Positions 8,317-19,436 are shown, numbered from the stretch's first letter. The stretch: 64,000 bases of DNA from Rhodospirillaceae bacterium (GCA_002696205.1 NZRL01000132.1:1-64000), one strand, 5' to 3'. Notes: generated by a model from the sequence alone, not told the origin. Translations and numbers: made by a program.

Positions 8317-11300
8317 CTAGGCCGAAGTGGAAAAGTAGTGCTGTAGCGGCGCCACTTCAAGGGTCCCGTGGGCCAGGGCTTCCATGGCCTCGACGGCGGC
8401 GGCGGCGGCGGTCAGGGTCGTGTAGTGCGGCACCCCGTTCTCCAGCGCCGAACGGCGGATCGACCGCGAGTCCTCGATCGCCTGCGCCCCCTCGGTCGTG
8501 TTGATGACCAATTGGATATCGCCGTTGACGATGGCGTCCTCGCAATGGGGTCGGCCTTCCAGCACCTTGTTGATGCGCTCGACCTTCAACCCCTGATCGG
8601 CGAGGAAGCGCTGTGTGCCGCCGGTGGCGTAAATCTTGAAGCCCAGCGCCGTGAGCCGCCCGGCCAGTTCCGCCGTGCGCACCTTGTCCCGGTCCTTGAC
8701 CGAAATGAACACGGCCCCTTCCGACGGCAGGCTCATGCCCGCCGCCAATTGCGATTTGGCGAAGGCCCGGGGGAAGTCGGCGTCCAGGCCCATGACCTCG
8801 CCCGTCGATTTCATTTCCGGGCCCAGCACCGTATCGACGCCCGGGAACCGGGAGAACGGGAAGACCGCTTCCTTGACCGCGACATGGCCCAGCTTCGCGC
8901 CGGATTCCGGCAGGCCCATATCGGCCAGCTTCTCGCCGCACATCAGGCGCGTCGCGATCTTGGCCACCGGCACGCCGGTCGCCTTGGCGACGAAGGGCAC
9001 GGTCCGCGAGGCGCGCGGGTTGACCTCCAGGATGTAGATATCGCCGTCCTTGACCGCGAACTGCACATTCATCAGGCCGACCACCTTGAGCCCGCGGGCC
9101 AGGGCATGAGCCTGGCGGCCCAGTTCGGCGATGGTGTCGTCGGAAAGCGAGAACGGCGGCAGGGAACAGGCGCTGTCGCCCGAATGAATGCCGGCTTCCT
9201 CGATATGCTGCATGATCCCGGCGACGTAAACGTCGGTGCCGTCGGCCAGCGCGTCGACATCGACCTCGATGGCGTCCTGCAGATAGCTGTCGAGCAGCAC
9301 CGGGCTGTCGCCGGAGACCTTGACCGCGTCGGTCATGTAGCGGCGCAGAGCACCCAGATCATGGACGATTTCCATGGCCCGCCCGCCCAGCACGTAGGAC
9401 GGCCGGATGACCAGGGGATAGCCGATACGCTCGGCCACCGCTTCGGCTTCGGCCTGAGACCGGGCCAGGCCGTTGGCGGGCTGGCGCAGGTTCAATTCGT
9501 TCAGCAGTTTCTGGAACCGCTCGCGGTCCTCCGCCAAATCGATGGCGTCCGGCGAGGTGCCGAGGATCGGAATACCGGCGCTTTCCAGGGCCTGCGACAG
9601 TTTCAGCGGCGTCTGGCCGCCCAGCTGCACGATCACGCCCTTGAAGTCCCCGTTGGACTGTTCGCAGCGGATCAGCTCGATCACGTCCTCGGCGGTCAGC
9701 GGTTCGAAGAACAGGCGGTCGGAGGTGTCGTAATCGGTCGAGACGGTTTCCGGGTTGCAGTTGACCATGATGGCCTCATACCCGGTTTCCTTCAGGGCAT
9801 AGGCCGCATGGACGCAGCAGTAATCGAATTCGATGCCCTGGCCGATGCGGTTCGGCCCGCCGCCCAGGATCGCGACCTTCTTGCGGTCGGTGGGCTCGGC
9901 CTCGTTTTCCGGCTCACGCGCGCCGTCGCCTTCGTAACAGGAATACATGTAGGACGTCTTGGCCGCGAATTCGGCGGCGCAGGTATCGACCCGCTTGTAG
10001 ACCGGCGTGATGCCCGCCGCGCGCCGCGCTTCCGAGACGTCCAGCGCCGTACCGCCGGTCAGTTCGGCCAGCCGTGCGTCGCAGAAGCCCATTTTCTTCA
10101 GATTCAGCCAGCCGGCGGCGTCGGTCGGCAGGCCGTAGGACTTGACCTGTGCCTCGGCGTCGACGATGGCCTTCATTTGGTCCAGGAACCAGGGATCGTA
10201 CTTGGTGATCTGGTGGACTTCGTCGACCGGCATGCCTTGGCGCAGAGCCTCGCCGATGGCCAAAAGGCGGTCCGGCGTCGGCCGCGAGATGGCGGCGCGC
10301 AGCGCGTCGCGGTTGGCGTCCAGCCCGGCGCCCGGGATGAAGCCTTCGATCTCGACATCGTTCAGGCCGGTCAGGCCCGTTTCCATGGACCGCAGGCCCT
10401 TCTGCAGGCTTTCCGCGAAGCAGCGGCCGATGGCCATGGCCTCGCCGACGGACTTCATGGCCGTGGTCAGCATGGGCTCGGCGCCCGGGAACTTCTCAAA
10501 CGTGAAGCGCGGGATCTTGGTCACGACGTAGTCGATGGTCGGCTCGAAGCTGGCGGGCGTGACGCCGGTGATGTCGTTGTCCAGCTCGTCCAGGGTATAG
10601 CCGCAGGCGAGCTTGGCCGCGATCTTGGCGATCGGGAAGCCCGTCGCCTTGGACGCCAGGGCCGACGACCGCGAGACGCGCGGGTTCATTTCGATCACCA
10701 CCAGGCGGCCGGTCTCCGGATTGACGGCGAACTGCACGTTCGAGCCGCCCGTATCTACCCCGATCTCGCGCAGCACCGCGATCGAGGCGTTGCGCATGAT
10801 CTGGTATTCCTTGTCCGTCAGGGTCAGCGCCGGGGCGACGGTGATGCTGTCGCCCGTATGCACGCCCATCGGGTCGATGTTTTCGATGGAACAGATGATG
10901 ATGCAGTTGTCCGCGTTGTCGCGGACGACCTCCATCTCGTATTCCTTCCAGCCGAGAACGCTTTCTTCGACCAGGACTTCCGTAACCGGGCTGGCGGCCA
11001 GCCCGCCGGCGACGATCTTTTCGAACTCCGGCTTGGTATAGGCGATGCCGCCGCCGATGCCGCCCATGGTGAAGGACGGGCGAATGATCGCGGGCAGGCC
11101 GACCTGTTCCAGCGCCGCATAGGCTTCGGTCATCGTATTAACGACCTGCGACCGGGGGCTTTCCAGACCGATCTTGTCCATGGCGTCACGGAACTGCTGA
11201 CGGTCTTCGGCCTTGGCGATGACGGCCGCGTCGGCGCCGATCATCTCGACCCCGTATTTATCCAGCACGCCGTTTTCGAACAGCGCGATCCCCGTGTTCA

Positions 11301-11586
11301 GGCCCGTCTGCCCGCCCATGGTCGGCAGCAGCGCGTCCGGCCGTTCCTTGGCGATGATCTTTTCGACCATTTCCGGGGTGATCGGCTCGACATAGGTCGC
11401 GTCGGCCATGTTCGGGTCGGTCATGATCGTGGCCGGGTTGGAATTGACCAGAATGACGCGGTAGCCCTCTTCGCGCAGCGCCTTACAGGCTTGCGCGCCC
11501 GAATAATCGAATTCGCAGGCCTGGCCGATGACGATGGGCCCGGCGCCGATGATGAGGATGGATTTAATGTCTGTGCGTTTTGGCAT
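8317..11586 (-). CDS. carB: Carbamoyl-phosphate synthase large subunit
   Basis: [37 protein letters not shown]...; duplicated ATP-grasp; 1089 aa. Confidence 0.98.
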   Translation of the reverse strand: MPKRTDIKSILIIGAGPIVIGQACEFDYSGAQACKALREEGYRVILVNSNPATIMTDPNMADATYVEPITPEMVEKIIAKERPDALLPTMGGQTGLNTGIALFENGVLDKYGVEMIGADAAVIAKAEDRQQFRDAMDKIGLESPRSQVVNTMTEAYAALEQVGLPAIIRPSFTMGGIGGGIAYTKPEFEKIVAGGLAASPVTEVLVEESVLGWKEYEMEVVRDNADNCIIICSIENIDPMGVHTGDSITVAPALTLTDKEYQIMRNASIAVLREIGVDTGGSNVQFAVNPETGRLVVIEMNPRVSRSSALASKATGFPIAKIAAKLACGYTLDELDNDITGVTPASFEPTIDYVVTKIPRFTFEKFPGAEPMLTTAMKSVGEAMAIGRCFAESLQKGLRSMETGLTGLNDVEIEGFIPGAGLDANRDALRAAISRPTPDRLLAIGEALRQGMPVDEVHQITKYDPWFLDQMKAIVDAEAQVKSYGLPTDAAGWLNLKKMGFCDARLAELTGGTALDVSEARRAAGITPVYKRVDTCAAEFAAKTSYMYSCYEGDGAREPENEAEPTDRKKVAILGGGPNRIGQGIEFDYCCVHAAYALKETGYEAIMVNCNPETVSTDYDTSDRLFFEPLTAEDVIELIRCEQSNGDFKGVIVQLGGQTPLKLSQALESAGIPILGTSPDAIDLAEDRERFQKLLNELNLRQPANGLARSQAEAEAVAERIGYPLVIRPSYVLGGRAMEIVHDLGALRRYMTDAVKVSGDSPVLLDSYLQDAIEVDVDALADGTDVYVAGIMQHIEEAGIHSGDSACSLPPFSLSDDTIAELGRQAHALARGLKVVGLMNVQFAVKDGDIYILEVNPRASRTVPFVAKATGVPVAKIATRLMCGEKLADMGLPESGAKLGHVAVKEAVFPFSRFPGVDTVLGPEMKSTGEVMGLDADFPRAFAKSQLAAGMSLPSEGAVFISVKDRDKVRTAELAGRLTALGFKIYATGGTQRFLADQGLKVERINKVLEGRPHCEDAIVNGDIQLVINTTEGAQAIEDSRSIRRSALENGVPHYTTLTAAAAAVEAMEALAHGTLEVAPLQHYFSTSA

Positions 11587-11597
11587 TTTTAAGATTG

Positions 11598-12062
11598 AAC
11601 CACTGAGGCAGTGAGGCGGTGAGAAGAATGAGTGAGGGATTTCAAAGCACCAACCTCCGGATTCCGTCCTTCAGGACACTTGAGTTGAAATTCAGCAAAA
11701 GTCCCGTCTTCAACCCGCTCAGTTTCAGATAAGTCAACAATTGGGCTTCATGGATGGGAAGCAATCGATCAACCGTCTTCAATTCTATGACCAGCTTTCC
11801 CTCGACCATCAAATCCATCCGGTAGCCGCATTCCAGCTTCGTATTCTTGTAGGTAACGGGCAGCGGCACTTGCCGCGCGTACTCGATACCCTGGCTTTCC
11901 AATTCAAAACAGAGACATTCCTCATAGGCCGATTCCAAAAGCCCCGGCCCCAAATGGCGATGGACCTCAATGGCAAGCCCGATGACCTTTTCGGTGAGCG
12001 GATCGTTGGGAACGGCGGGATGCCTCATTTTTCCTTCTCACTGCCTCACCGTCTCAGTGGTT
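11598..12062. mobile_element. Putative GxxExxY cassette with 29-nt imperfect terminal inverted repeats
   Basis: 11598-11626 AACCACTGAGGCAGTGAGGCGGTGAGAAG vs reverse complement of 12034-12062 AACCACTGAGACGGTGAGGCAGTGAGAAG (26/29). Confidence 0.6.
11642..12028 (-). CDS. GxxExxY-family protein (PD-(D/E)XK nuclease-like)
   Basis: [17 protein letters not shown] signature; [37 protein letters not shown]. Confidence 0.9.
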   Translation of the reverse strand: MRHPAVPNDPLTEKVIGLAIEVHRHLGPGLLESAYEECLCFELESQGIEYARQVPLPVTYKNTKLECGYRMDLMVEGKLVIELKTVDRLLPIHEAQLLTYLKLSGLKTGLLLNFNSSVLKDGIRRLVL

Positions 12063-13245
12063 AACCTTTTTCATCCATCAACTTCACGAAGCGTTTGAAG
12101 AGGTAGTGGCTGTCCTGCGGGCCCGGGCTAGCTTCCGGGTGGTACTGCACGGAGAACACCGGCTTGCCTTCGGCGCGGATGCCTTCGAGGCAGCCGTCGA
12201 ACAGCGAGCGGTGGGTTTCGATGACCCCGTCCGGCAGGCTGTCGCGGTCGACCACGAAGCCGTGGTTCTGCGAGGTGATTTCGACCTTGCCGGTCTCCAG
12301 GTCCTTGACGGGCTGGTTGGCACCCCGGTGGCCCATGTGGAGCTTCGACGTGGTCGCCCCCAGCGCCAGGGCCAGAATCTGGTGGCCCAGGCAGATGCCG
12401 AACACGGGCAGGCCCGTTTCCATGACTTGTTTCACCGCCGGGACGGCGTATTCGCCGGTCGCCGCCGGATCGCCCGGGCCGTTGGAAAGAAAAAGCCCAT
12501 CGGGTCGATGGGCCAGGATGTCTTCCGCGGTCGCCGTCGCCGGCACCACCGTCACCTTGCAGCCCTCGGCGGCAAGGCAGCGCAGGATGTTCTGCTTGGC
12601 GCCGAAATCGACGGCGACGACGTGGTGCTTGGGTTCGGCCAAATTCCCGTACCCTTGCCCGAGCGACCAAGTGGTCGTGTCCCAGGAATAGGTCTGGGCG
12701 CAGGACACGTCCTTCGCCAAGTCCATGCCTTCAAGGCCCGGGAAGTCGTTCGCCATTTCGACAAGGGCCGGAATATCCAGCGGCCCGTCGTCTTTATAGG
12801 CGATGACCCCATTGGGCGCCCCGCCGTCGCGGATCAGCCGCGTCAGGCGCCGCGTATCGACGCCGGTGACCGCCGTCAGGCCGAAGGATTTCAGCCAGGC
12901 ATCCAGGTGCTGCGCCGCGCGCCAGCTGGCCGGGTCGGTGATGTCGACCCGCATGATCGCACCCCGCGCCGCCGGGGTGATCGTTTCCATATCTTCCGGG
13001 TTGGCGCCGACGTTGCCGATGTGCGGGAATGTAAAGGTGATGATCTGGCCGGCGTAGGACGGATCGGTGATGATTTCCTGATAACCGGTAAGCGAGGTGT
13101 TGAAGCAGACCTCGCCGACGGCGGAACCGGGCGCACCCGCGCCGCGGCCCCAGAACACCTCGCCGGACGCCAACACGACGGCCGCGTTTGCGTTCGCCGG
13201 TTGAGCGGCCATGGTGGTGGTCGCGGGCTTGATACCTTCGGACAT
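12061..13245 (-). CDS. carA: Carbamoyl-phosphate synthase small subunit (ORF could extend to 13302)
   Basis: FNTSLTGYQEIITDPSYAGQIITFT, GICLGHQILALALGA, HPEASPGPQDSHYLF. Confidence 0.96.
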   Translation of the reverse strand: MSEGIKPATTTMAAQPANANAAVVLASGEVFWGRGAGAPGSAVGEVCFNTSLTGYQEIITDPSYAGQIITFTFPHIGNVGANPEDMETITPAARGAIMRVDITDPASWRAAQHLDAWLKSFGLTAVTGVDTRRLTRLIRDGGAPNGVIAYKDDGPLDIPALVEMANDFPGLEGMDLAKDVSCAQTYSWDTTTWSLGQGYGNLAEPKHHVVAVDFGAKQNILRCLAAEGCKVTVVPATATAEDILAHRPDGLFLSNGPGDPAATGEYAVPAVKQVMETGLPVFGICLGHQILALALGATTSKLHMGHRGANQPVKDLETGKVEITSQNHGFVVDRDSLPDGVIETHRSLFDGCLEGIRAEGKPVFSVQYHPEASPGPQDSHYLFKRFVKLMDEKG

Positions 13246-13326
13246 ATGACTTTTTTCGGGCTGGGGTTGGACCAAGGCGCCCGGGCCGCAAATTTGATGC
13301 ACGACCCCGAATGCGTTGGAAACAAG

Positions 13327-13355
13327 CTTCTACGCGTTGCACCGCACAAGGTCAA
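13327..13355 (-). promoter_or_regulatory. Candidate sigma-70 promoter of carA
   Basis: Minus strand TTGACC - 17 nt - TAGAAG, ~80 nt upstream of the preferred carA start. Confidence 0.4.
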
Positions 13356-13473
13356 GACTCGTTTGACAAAAAAGATGCTTATATTTCAAGCCACTAAAGA
13401 ATCGGATCGCGTTTGCGTTGGGGGTAGTTTTAGGCTAGGGTCCGCTTCTTCCGACACAACCGGGGCACACCCC

Positions 13474-13929
13474 ATGCTACGCGAGCAGATTTCGGCTGCG
13501 CTGAAGACTTCTATCAAGGAGAAGAACGCCTGTGCGACGGCGACCCTTCGCCTGATCAACGCCGCCATCAAGGACCGGGACATCGCCGCCCGGGACAAAG
13601 GTAACCAGGACGGAATCACCAACGAGGAGATTCTCAGCCTGCTGCAGTCCATGATCAAACAGCGCCATGAAAGCGCGCAGGTCTATGAAGACGGCAAGCG
13701 CCAGGACCTGGCCGACCGCGAGCGCGAGGAAATAACCGTCATCGAAAAGTTCCTGCCGGAACAGCTTTCGGAAGACGAAGTCGCCGAAGCCGTCGACGCC
13801 GTGATCGCCGATACGGGCGCCGACTGCATCAAGGACATGGGCAAGTGCATGGGGGCGCTGAAGGCCAAGTACGCTGGCCGGATGGACTTCTCCAAGGCCA
13901 GCGCCTTGGTCAAGGATCGCCTCTGTTAG
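13474..13929 (+). CDS. GatB/YqeY domain protein
   Basis: MLREQISAALKTSIKEKNACATATLRLINAAIKDRDIAARD...; upstream of dnaG. Confidence 0.93.
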   Translation: MLREQISAALKTSIKEKNACATATLRLINAAIKDRDIAARDKGNQDGITNEEILSLLQSMIKQRHESAQVYEDGKRQDLADREREEITVIEKFLPEQLSEDEVAEAVDAVIADTGADCIKDMGKCMGALKAKYAGRMDFSKASALVKDRLC

Positions 13930-13958
13930 TCCGACGCGGACGGCGATTCGCGCCAACC

Positions 13959-14043
13959 ACGTAAGCAAGATCAATACCACCAAGCTGTGATTGAATTGAG
14001 AATCACGGGGATAAGCCCCGTGACTCCATTGCTGCGCTTACGT
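13959..14043 (+). promoter_or_regulatory. Candidate structured leader upstream of dnaG with mutually exclusive hairpins
   Basis: ACGTAAGC (13959-13966)/GCTTACGT (14036-14043); GTGATT/AATCAC (13987-13992/14001-14006); CACGGGG/CCCCGTG (14004-14010/14016-14022). Confidence 0.35.
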
Positions 14044-14105
14044 AGGTAAAATGCGTATGGTTACAGGTTCGCGTCTCGACGTCGGAGCCAATAATCGGAG
14101 GCCGA

Positions 14106-15950
14106 ATGGCCATACCTCCTGAATTCCTGGAAGAACTGAAGCTGCGCCTGCCCGCGACGGATGTCGTCGGGCGGCGGGTGAAATTGGTGCGCTCGGGCCG
14201 CGACACCAAGGGCTGCTGCCCGTTCCATAAGGAAAAGACGCCGAGCTTCCACGTCTATGAAGACCACTACCATTGCTTCGGCTGCGGCGTTCACGGCTCG
14301 ATCATCGATTTCGTCATGGAGACCGAGGGCCTGGAATTCCGCGAGGCCGTGGCGCGCCTGGCCGGCGAGGCCGGGATGCCCATGCCCGAGGAAACGCCCG
14401 AGGAACGCCAGCGCCAGGCCCGCAACCGATCGCTCGCCGAGGTCGTCGAGATGGCGGCGGCGTTCTTCGAGAAATGCCTGCGCATGCCGGAAGGACGCGC
14501 CGCCCTGGACTATCTGCGCGGGCGCGGCCTGACGGAGGAGACGATCAAGCGGTTTCGCCTAGGCTTCTCCCCCGACGGGCGCGGCAAGCTGAAGGCCATG
14601 CTGGCCGCCGAAGGGATCGAGGAAAGCGCCATGGTGGCGGCGGGCCTGCTGGTTCAGCCGGAGGACCGCAATCGCGATCCCTACGACCGGTTCCGCGGCC
14701 GGGTCATGTTCCCGATCACCGACCGCCAGGGCCGGGTCATCGCCTTCGGCGCGCGGTTGCTGGCGGGCGACGGGCCGAAATATCTGAATTCGCCGGAGAC
14801 CAGCCTCTTTCATAAGGGCCGCAATCTCTACGGTCTGGCCCAGGCCAAGGAGGCCGTGCGCGAACACGGGAGCATCGTCGTCTGCGAAGGCTATACGGAC
14901 GTCATCGCCCTGGCCCAGGCCGGGATCGGCCAAGCGGTCGCCCCCCTGGGCACCGCGCTGACGGAAGAACAGATCGCGTTGCTGTGGAAGCTGGCGCCGG
15001 AGCCGATCCTGTGTTTCGACGGCGACGCGGCGGGCCAGCGCGCCGCCGCGCGGGCGGCCGAACGCGCCCTGCCCCTGCTCAAGGCCGGGTTCGGCCTGCG
15101 CTTTGCCATGCTGCCGCCGGGGGAAGATCCGGACTCGCTCGTTCAAGGCAAGGGCCGGGCCGCCTTCGACGAAGTCCTGGAAGGCGCCACCGCCTTATCC
15201 GAATTGATCTGGCGGGTTGAATCGGGCGGCAGCCTGCCGTCCTCGCCGGAAGGCCGCGCCGATCTGAACAAGCGGCTGGACCAGAAACTGCGCGACATTC
15301 CCGACCCCACGGTGCGGCGCTATTTCCAGGACTTCTTCAAGACCCGACTGTGGCCGGACGGCCCGGCGGGCCGGGGCGGACAAAGCGGACGCGGGGATTT
15401 CCGCGGCAAGGGCAAGTTCGGCGGCAACAACTGGGCCGGGCCCAGCCAACGCCTGCGCGCCGACAGTCCGGACATCCGTCCAGTCGAGAGCGACCGCCTG
15501 CGCGCGGCGATCCTTTTGGCGACCGCGATCAACCATCCGGACCTGCTGGCCGAGGTCGAGGAAGACCTGGGCCGCATCGCCGTCGCGGACGCCAACCTTG
15601 ACAATTTACGTCAGGCGTTATTAATCACCCACGCGGGTGGTTTACCCCTTGACACGGAAGGGCTTGTAAACCACTTGTCAGAGCAGGGTTATTCCCAGGC
15701 GCTGAGCCAGCTATTAAGCGCGCGAACGTATGATCACGCCAGATTCGCGCGCCCCAATGCGGGACTTGCAGAGGCCAGACGGGGCTGGGAAGCAACCATC
15801 AACCACCTGCGCGGAGAGGACTTGGAGTCCGAACTCCAAGCGGCCCAAGACGCCGTCCGGCGTGACCCGTCGGACGAGAATATGAACTGGGTCGTCAGGG
15901 TTCGGCGGATGATGGACGAAAGCGAGCAAATCGCCGCTGGCTTCGAATAG
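14106..15950 (+). CDS. dnaG: DNA primase
   Basis: CPFHKEKTPSFHVYEDHYHCFGCGVHGSIIDFVM zinc finger; VVCEGYTDVIALAQAG Toprim. Confidence 0.97.
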   Translation: MAIPPEFLEELKLRLPATDVVGRRVKLVRSGRDTKGCCPFHKEKTPSFHVYEDHYHCFGCGVHGSIIDFVMETEGLEFREAVARLAGEAGMPMPEETPEERQRQARNRSLAEVVEMAAAFFEKCLRMPEGRAALDYLRGRGLTEETIKRFRLGFSPDGRGKLKAMLAAEGIEESAMVAAGLLVQPEDRNRDPYDRFRGRVMFPITDRQGRVIAFGARLLAGDGPKYLNSPETSLFHKGRNLYGLAQAKEAVREHGSIVVCEGYTDVIALAQAGIGQAVAPLGTALTEEQIALLWKLAPEPILCFDGDAAGQRAAARAAERALPLLKAGFGLRFAMLPPGEDPDSLVQGKGRAAFDEVLEGATALSELIWRVESGGSLPSSPEGRADLNKRLDQKLRDIPDPTVRRYFQDFFKTRLWPDGPAGRGGQSGRGDFRGKGKFGGNNWAGPSQRLRADSPDIRPVESDRLRAAILLATAINHPDLLAEVEEDLGRIAVADANLDNLRQALLITHAGGLPLDTEGLVNHLSEQGYSQALSQLLSARTYDHARFARPNAGLAEARRGWEATINHLRGEDLESELQAAQDAVRRDPSDENMNWVVRVRRMMDESEQIAAGFE

Positions 15951-16161
15951 ATCGGGCCGCGAAAACGGTTTGCGGGCGGACGTCCGGACAACAACAAGAA
16001 GGCAGGGCCGGTCGGCGGTCAGGTGGAACGGAACTAAAGACTATATCTACTGGGCAAAGGCATCGGGAACGCCATTGAAGAGTTTAACCGGAAACCGCGC
16101 CAAGAGCGGCGGGAACCGGAGGGGGCGGCGTTCCCCCGAACAACGGATTTAGAGGTCGAGC

Positions 16162-18258
16162 GTGGCAAAGGCACAAGCGAAAGAACGTGACAGCGGCGAA
16201 AACCAGGAAGAAGGCGGCGACAGCCCCCTTCTCGATACCCTGGGCGCGGCGGTCAAGAAGATGGTCGCCAAGGGCAAGGAGCGCGGGTACGTCACGTATG
16301 ACGAACTGAACGGCGCCCTGCCGCCGGAAAAGGTATCTTCGGAACAGATCGAAGACACCATGGCGATGCTGTCCGAAATGGGCATCAACGTCGTCGAGAA
16401 CGAAGAAACCGAGGATAGCGCGTCCAGCGATTCCGACGACGAGGACGAGGGCGAAAAGAGCCCGGCCAGCACCGCCGGCAACGTCGACGAGAACGACCTG
16501 GGCCGCACGGACGATCCGGTCCGCATGTACCTTCGGGAAATGGGGTCGGTCGAACTGCTGTCCCGCGAAGGCGAAATCGCCATCGCCAAACGCATCGAGG
16601 CCGGCCGTGAAATGATGATCGGCGGCCTGATGGAAAGCCCGCTGACGATCAAGGCCATCACCTTGTGGCACGACGCGCTGATCGCCGAAGACATGCTGTT
16701 GCGCGACATCATCGACCTGGAGGCCACCCATGGCGGCGGCCCGGGCCAGGCGAACAACAACAACAACGCCAATACCGACGGCGAAGACGGCGAGACCGAA
16801 GGCGGTGACAGCGAAGGCGAGGCCGACAACGACGACGCCCAGCCGGAAGCCAAGGAAGCCGCATCGGAAGAGGACAAGAAGGACGACGATAAGTCCGCCA
16901 AGTCCGACGACGACAGCGACGGCGAGGACGGCGAGAAATCCGAAAGCAGCAGCGACGACGATGACGACGATGACGACGACGGCGAAAACAACCTGTCGCT
17001 GGCGGCGCTTGAAGCCAAGCTGAAGCCGGAGGTCATCGAGACCTTCGAGAACATCGCCAAGACGTACAAGAAGCTCCACCGCGTGCAGATGCAGCGCCTG
17101 GAACTGCTGACTTCGGGCGAAGAGCCCAAGCCGAGCCAGGAAAAACGCTTCCAGAAGCTGCGCAAGGAACTGATCGAGTTGATGGAGGACGTGCACCTCA
17201 ACAACAACCGGATCGAACAGCTTCTGGATCAGCTTTACGGCCTCAACCGGCGCCTGGTCGGCCTGGAAGGCAAGATCCTGCGCATGGCGACCACGGCGCG
17301 GGTCAACCGCGAGGAGTTCCTGAAGGAATACCAAGGCAACGAACTCGATCCGGGCTGGCTCAAGCGGGTCGGCAAGCTCAAGGGCAAAGGCTGGGACCGC
17401 TTCACCAGCCGCTACAAGGACGATGTTACGGAATTACGCGAACAGGTCGGCGAGGTTTCGCAGACCTCGGGCCTGCCGATCATCGAATTCCGCCGCATCG
17501 TTTCGACCGTGCAGAAGGGCGAACGCGAAGCCGCCAAGGCCAAGAAGGAAATGATCGAGGCCAACCTGCGGCTCGTCATCTCCATCGCCAAGAAGTACAC
17601 CAACCGCGGCCTGCAATTCCTGGACCTGATCCAGGAAGGCAACATCGGCCTGATGAAGGCGGTCGACAAATTCGAATACCGCCGCGGTTACAAGTTCTCG
17701 ACCTATGCCACCTGGTGGATCCGCCAGGCGATCACCCGCTCGATCGCCGACCAGGCACGGACCATCCGTATTCCGGTCCATATGATAGAGACCATCAACA
17801 AGCTGGTCCGCACCTCGCGCCAGATGCTGCACGAAATCGGCCGCGAGCCGACGCCGGAAGAATTGGCGGCGCGGCTGTCGATGCCGCTCGAGAAGGTCCG
17901 CAAGGTCCTGAAGATCGCCAAGGAGCCGATCTCTCTCGAGACGCCGATCGGCGACGAGGAAGACAGCCATCTGGGCGACTTCATCGAAGACAAGAACGCG
18001 GTCCAGCCGCTCGACGCCGCCATTCAGGGCAATCTGCGCGAAACCACGACGCGGGTCCTGGCCAGCCTGACCGCCCGTGAGGAACGCGTGCTGCGCATGC
18101 GCTTCGGCATCGGCATGAACACGGACCACACCCTGGAAGAAGTCGGCCAACAGTTCTCGGTCACCCGCGAACGAATACGTCAGATCGAAGCCAAGGCGCT
18201 CCGGAAGCTGAAACATCCGTCCCGCTCGCGGAAACTCAGAAGCTTCCTGGACTACTGA
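16162..18258 (+). CDS. rpoD: RNA polymerase primary sigma factor (RpoD)
   Basis: Region 2 [47 protein letters not shown]; region 4 [40 protein letters not shown]. Confidence 0.97.
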   Translation: MAKAQAKERDSGENQEEGGDSPLLDTLGAAVKKMVAKGKERGYVTYDELNGALPPEKVSSEQIEDTMAMLSEMGINVVENEETEDSASSDSDDEDEGEKSPASTAGNVDENDLGRTDDPVRMYLREMGSVELLSREGEIAIAKRIEAGREMMIGGLMESPLTIKAITLWHDALIAEDMLLRDIIDLEATHGGGPGQANNNNNANTDGEDGETEGGDSEGEADNDDAQPEAKEAASEEDKKDDDKSAKSDDDSDGEDGEKSESSSDDDDDDDDDGENNLSLAALEAKLKPEVIETFENIAKTYKKLHRVQMQRLELLTSGEEPKPSQEKRFQKLRKELIELMEDVHLNNNRIEQLLDQLYGLNRRLVGLEGKILRMATTARVNREEFLKEYQGNELDPGWLKRVGKLKGKGWDRFTSRYKDDVTELREQVGEVSQTSGLPIIEFRRIVSTVQKGEREAAKAKKEMIEANLRLVISIAKKYTNRGLQFLDLIQEGNIGLMKAVDKFEYRRGYKFSTYATWWIRQAITRSIADQARTIRIPVHMIETINKLVRTSRQMLHEIGREPTPEELAARLSMPLEKVRKVLKIAKEPISLETPIGDEEDSHLGDFIEDKNAVQPLDAAIQGNLRETTTRVLASLTAREERVLRMRFGIGMNTDHTLEEVGQQFSVTRERIRQIEAKALRKLKHPSRSRKLRSFLDY

Positions 18259-18285
18259 CGCCGGGCAACGAACAGGTCTTTTCAA

Positions 18286-18317
18286 AAGGGCCGGGAGCGG
18301 GCACGCTTCCGGCCCTT
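18286..18317 (+). terminator. Rho-independent-like terminator of rpoD
   Basis: AAGGGCCGGGAGC-GGGCAC-GCTTCCGGCCCTT, 13-bp stem, then GCTTTGTCTATTT. Confidence 0.7.
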
Positions 18318-18390
18318 GCTTTGTCTATTTGCCTCCCGCCCCTCCCCCGCCGGTCTCCTTGGGGGAACGGGCCCGAAAAAACCGAATAAA

Positions 18391-18467
18391 GGGCCAGTAG
18401 CTCAACTGGTTAGAGCCGGCGGCTCATAACCGTCTGGTTGCAGGTTCGAGTCCTGCCTGGCCCACCA
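18391..18467 (+). tRNA. tRNA with CAT anticodon (elongator Met or Ile2), CCA encoded
   Basis: GGGCCAGTAGCTCAACTGGTTAGAGCCGGCGGCTCATAACCGTCTGGTTGCAGGTTCGAGTCCTGCCTGGCCCACCA. Confidence 0.93.
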
Positions 18468-18493
18468 TTCCTTCGCTCACACAACGCGGCCGC

Positions 18494-19408
18494 CTATTCG
18501 TGCGACCCGCTGCCCGCCTGGGTTTTCGTCGCCCCCGTCACGGGCGCGATGCTGGAGCGGGCGAAGTATTCGGTGATCAGGTCGCCCATCACGTCGGCGG
18601 CGGCGTTGTTGCGCTTGCCGGCGCGGTAGAGCACAAGGTCGACGCCTTCCAACGCGGGGAAGCTCTCCGCTTCGCCGATGATCCGCATGCCGGGCAGAAC
18701 CGAGCTTTTGGCGACGACGCTGACGGCGCTGCCGCTGAGCACGGCCGCCTGCAGGCCACTGATCCCCGCACTGACGAAGGCGATCTTCCATTTCCGCCCG
18801 ACCGAGGCCAGCCCGGCCAGGGCCAGATCGCGGAACACGTTGCCCGGCGGCAACACGGCGAGCGGCACCGGATTGTTGGAATGCAGGGACCGCGTCTCGC
18901 CGGTGACCCAGACCAGCGGTTCGCGGGCGACCACGTCGCCTTCGTCGAAGGCCCGCATGTCGGTGACCAGGGCCAGGTCGATCTCGCCCCGCTTCAGCTG
19001 CGTGACAAGGGGGCTCGACAGCATCGTGCGCAATTCGACCTCGATATCGGGAAAGGCGCTGGCGAAGCTGGAAAGGATCGGCGGCATCAGATAGGCGGCG
19101 TACAGGTCGGGCACCCCGAGCACGACCTTGCCGCTCAGCTTCGGCGCGGTCAGGCGGACCTTAACCTCTTCCTGAAGGTTCATGATCGTCCGCGCGTAAC
19201 CGAGCAGCAATTCGCCGTCCGGCGTCAGCACCAGTTTGCGGTTCACGGTCGTGAACAACTGCGCCTGGACGGTTTCCTCCAGGCGCCGCATTTGCAGGCT
19301 GACGGCCGGCTGGGTGCGCCCGGTCCGGCGCGCGGTTTCCGAGACACTGCCCGTTTCGACCAGTAGAATGAAGGCCTGCAGCAGGCGTAAATCCAAGGGT
19401 TGCTTCAT
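18494..19408 (-). CDS. LysR-family regulator
   Basis: LDLRLLQAFILLVETGSVSETARRTGRTQPAVSLQMRRLEETVQAQLF HTH. Confidence 0.93.
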   Translation of the reverse strand: MKQPLDLRLLQAFILLVETGSVSETARRTGRTQPAVSLQMRRLEETVQAQLFTTVNRKLVLTPDGELLLGYARTIMNLQEEVKVRLTAPKLSGKVVLGVPDLYAAYLMPPILSSFASAFPDIEVELRTMLSSPLVTQLKRGEIDLALVTDMRAFDEGDVVAREPLVWVTGETRSLHSNNPVPLAVLPPGNVFRDLALAGLASVGRKWKIAFVSAGISGLQAAVLSGSAVSVVAKSSVLPGMRIIGEAESFPALEGVDLVLYRAGKRNNAAADVMGDLITEYFARSSIAPVTGATKTQAGSGSHE

Positions 19409-19413
19409 CTTTT

Positions 19414-19436
19414 TTCCATTAAATATATTTATGGAA
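19414..19436. promoter_or_regulatory. Candidate LysR operator (inverted repeat)
   Basis: TTCCATTAAATATATTTATGGAA in the divergent intergenic region. Confidence 0.45.

Noticed and set aside
8368-11592. 1074-aa plus-strand ORF
   Set aside because: Antisense shadow of carB in high-GC DNA; low-complexity His/Arg/Gly/Asp-rich translation with no domain
16735-16995. Microsatellite or assembly artefact in rpoD
   Set aside because: Frame is maintained and flanking sigma domains are intact, so it is a coding low-complexity insertion
16084-17334. Minus-strand ORF with runs of V/A/L that looks membrane-like
   Set aside because: Complement of the rpoD acidic repeat region; hydrophobic run is an artefact of GAC/GAA codons read in reverse
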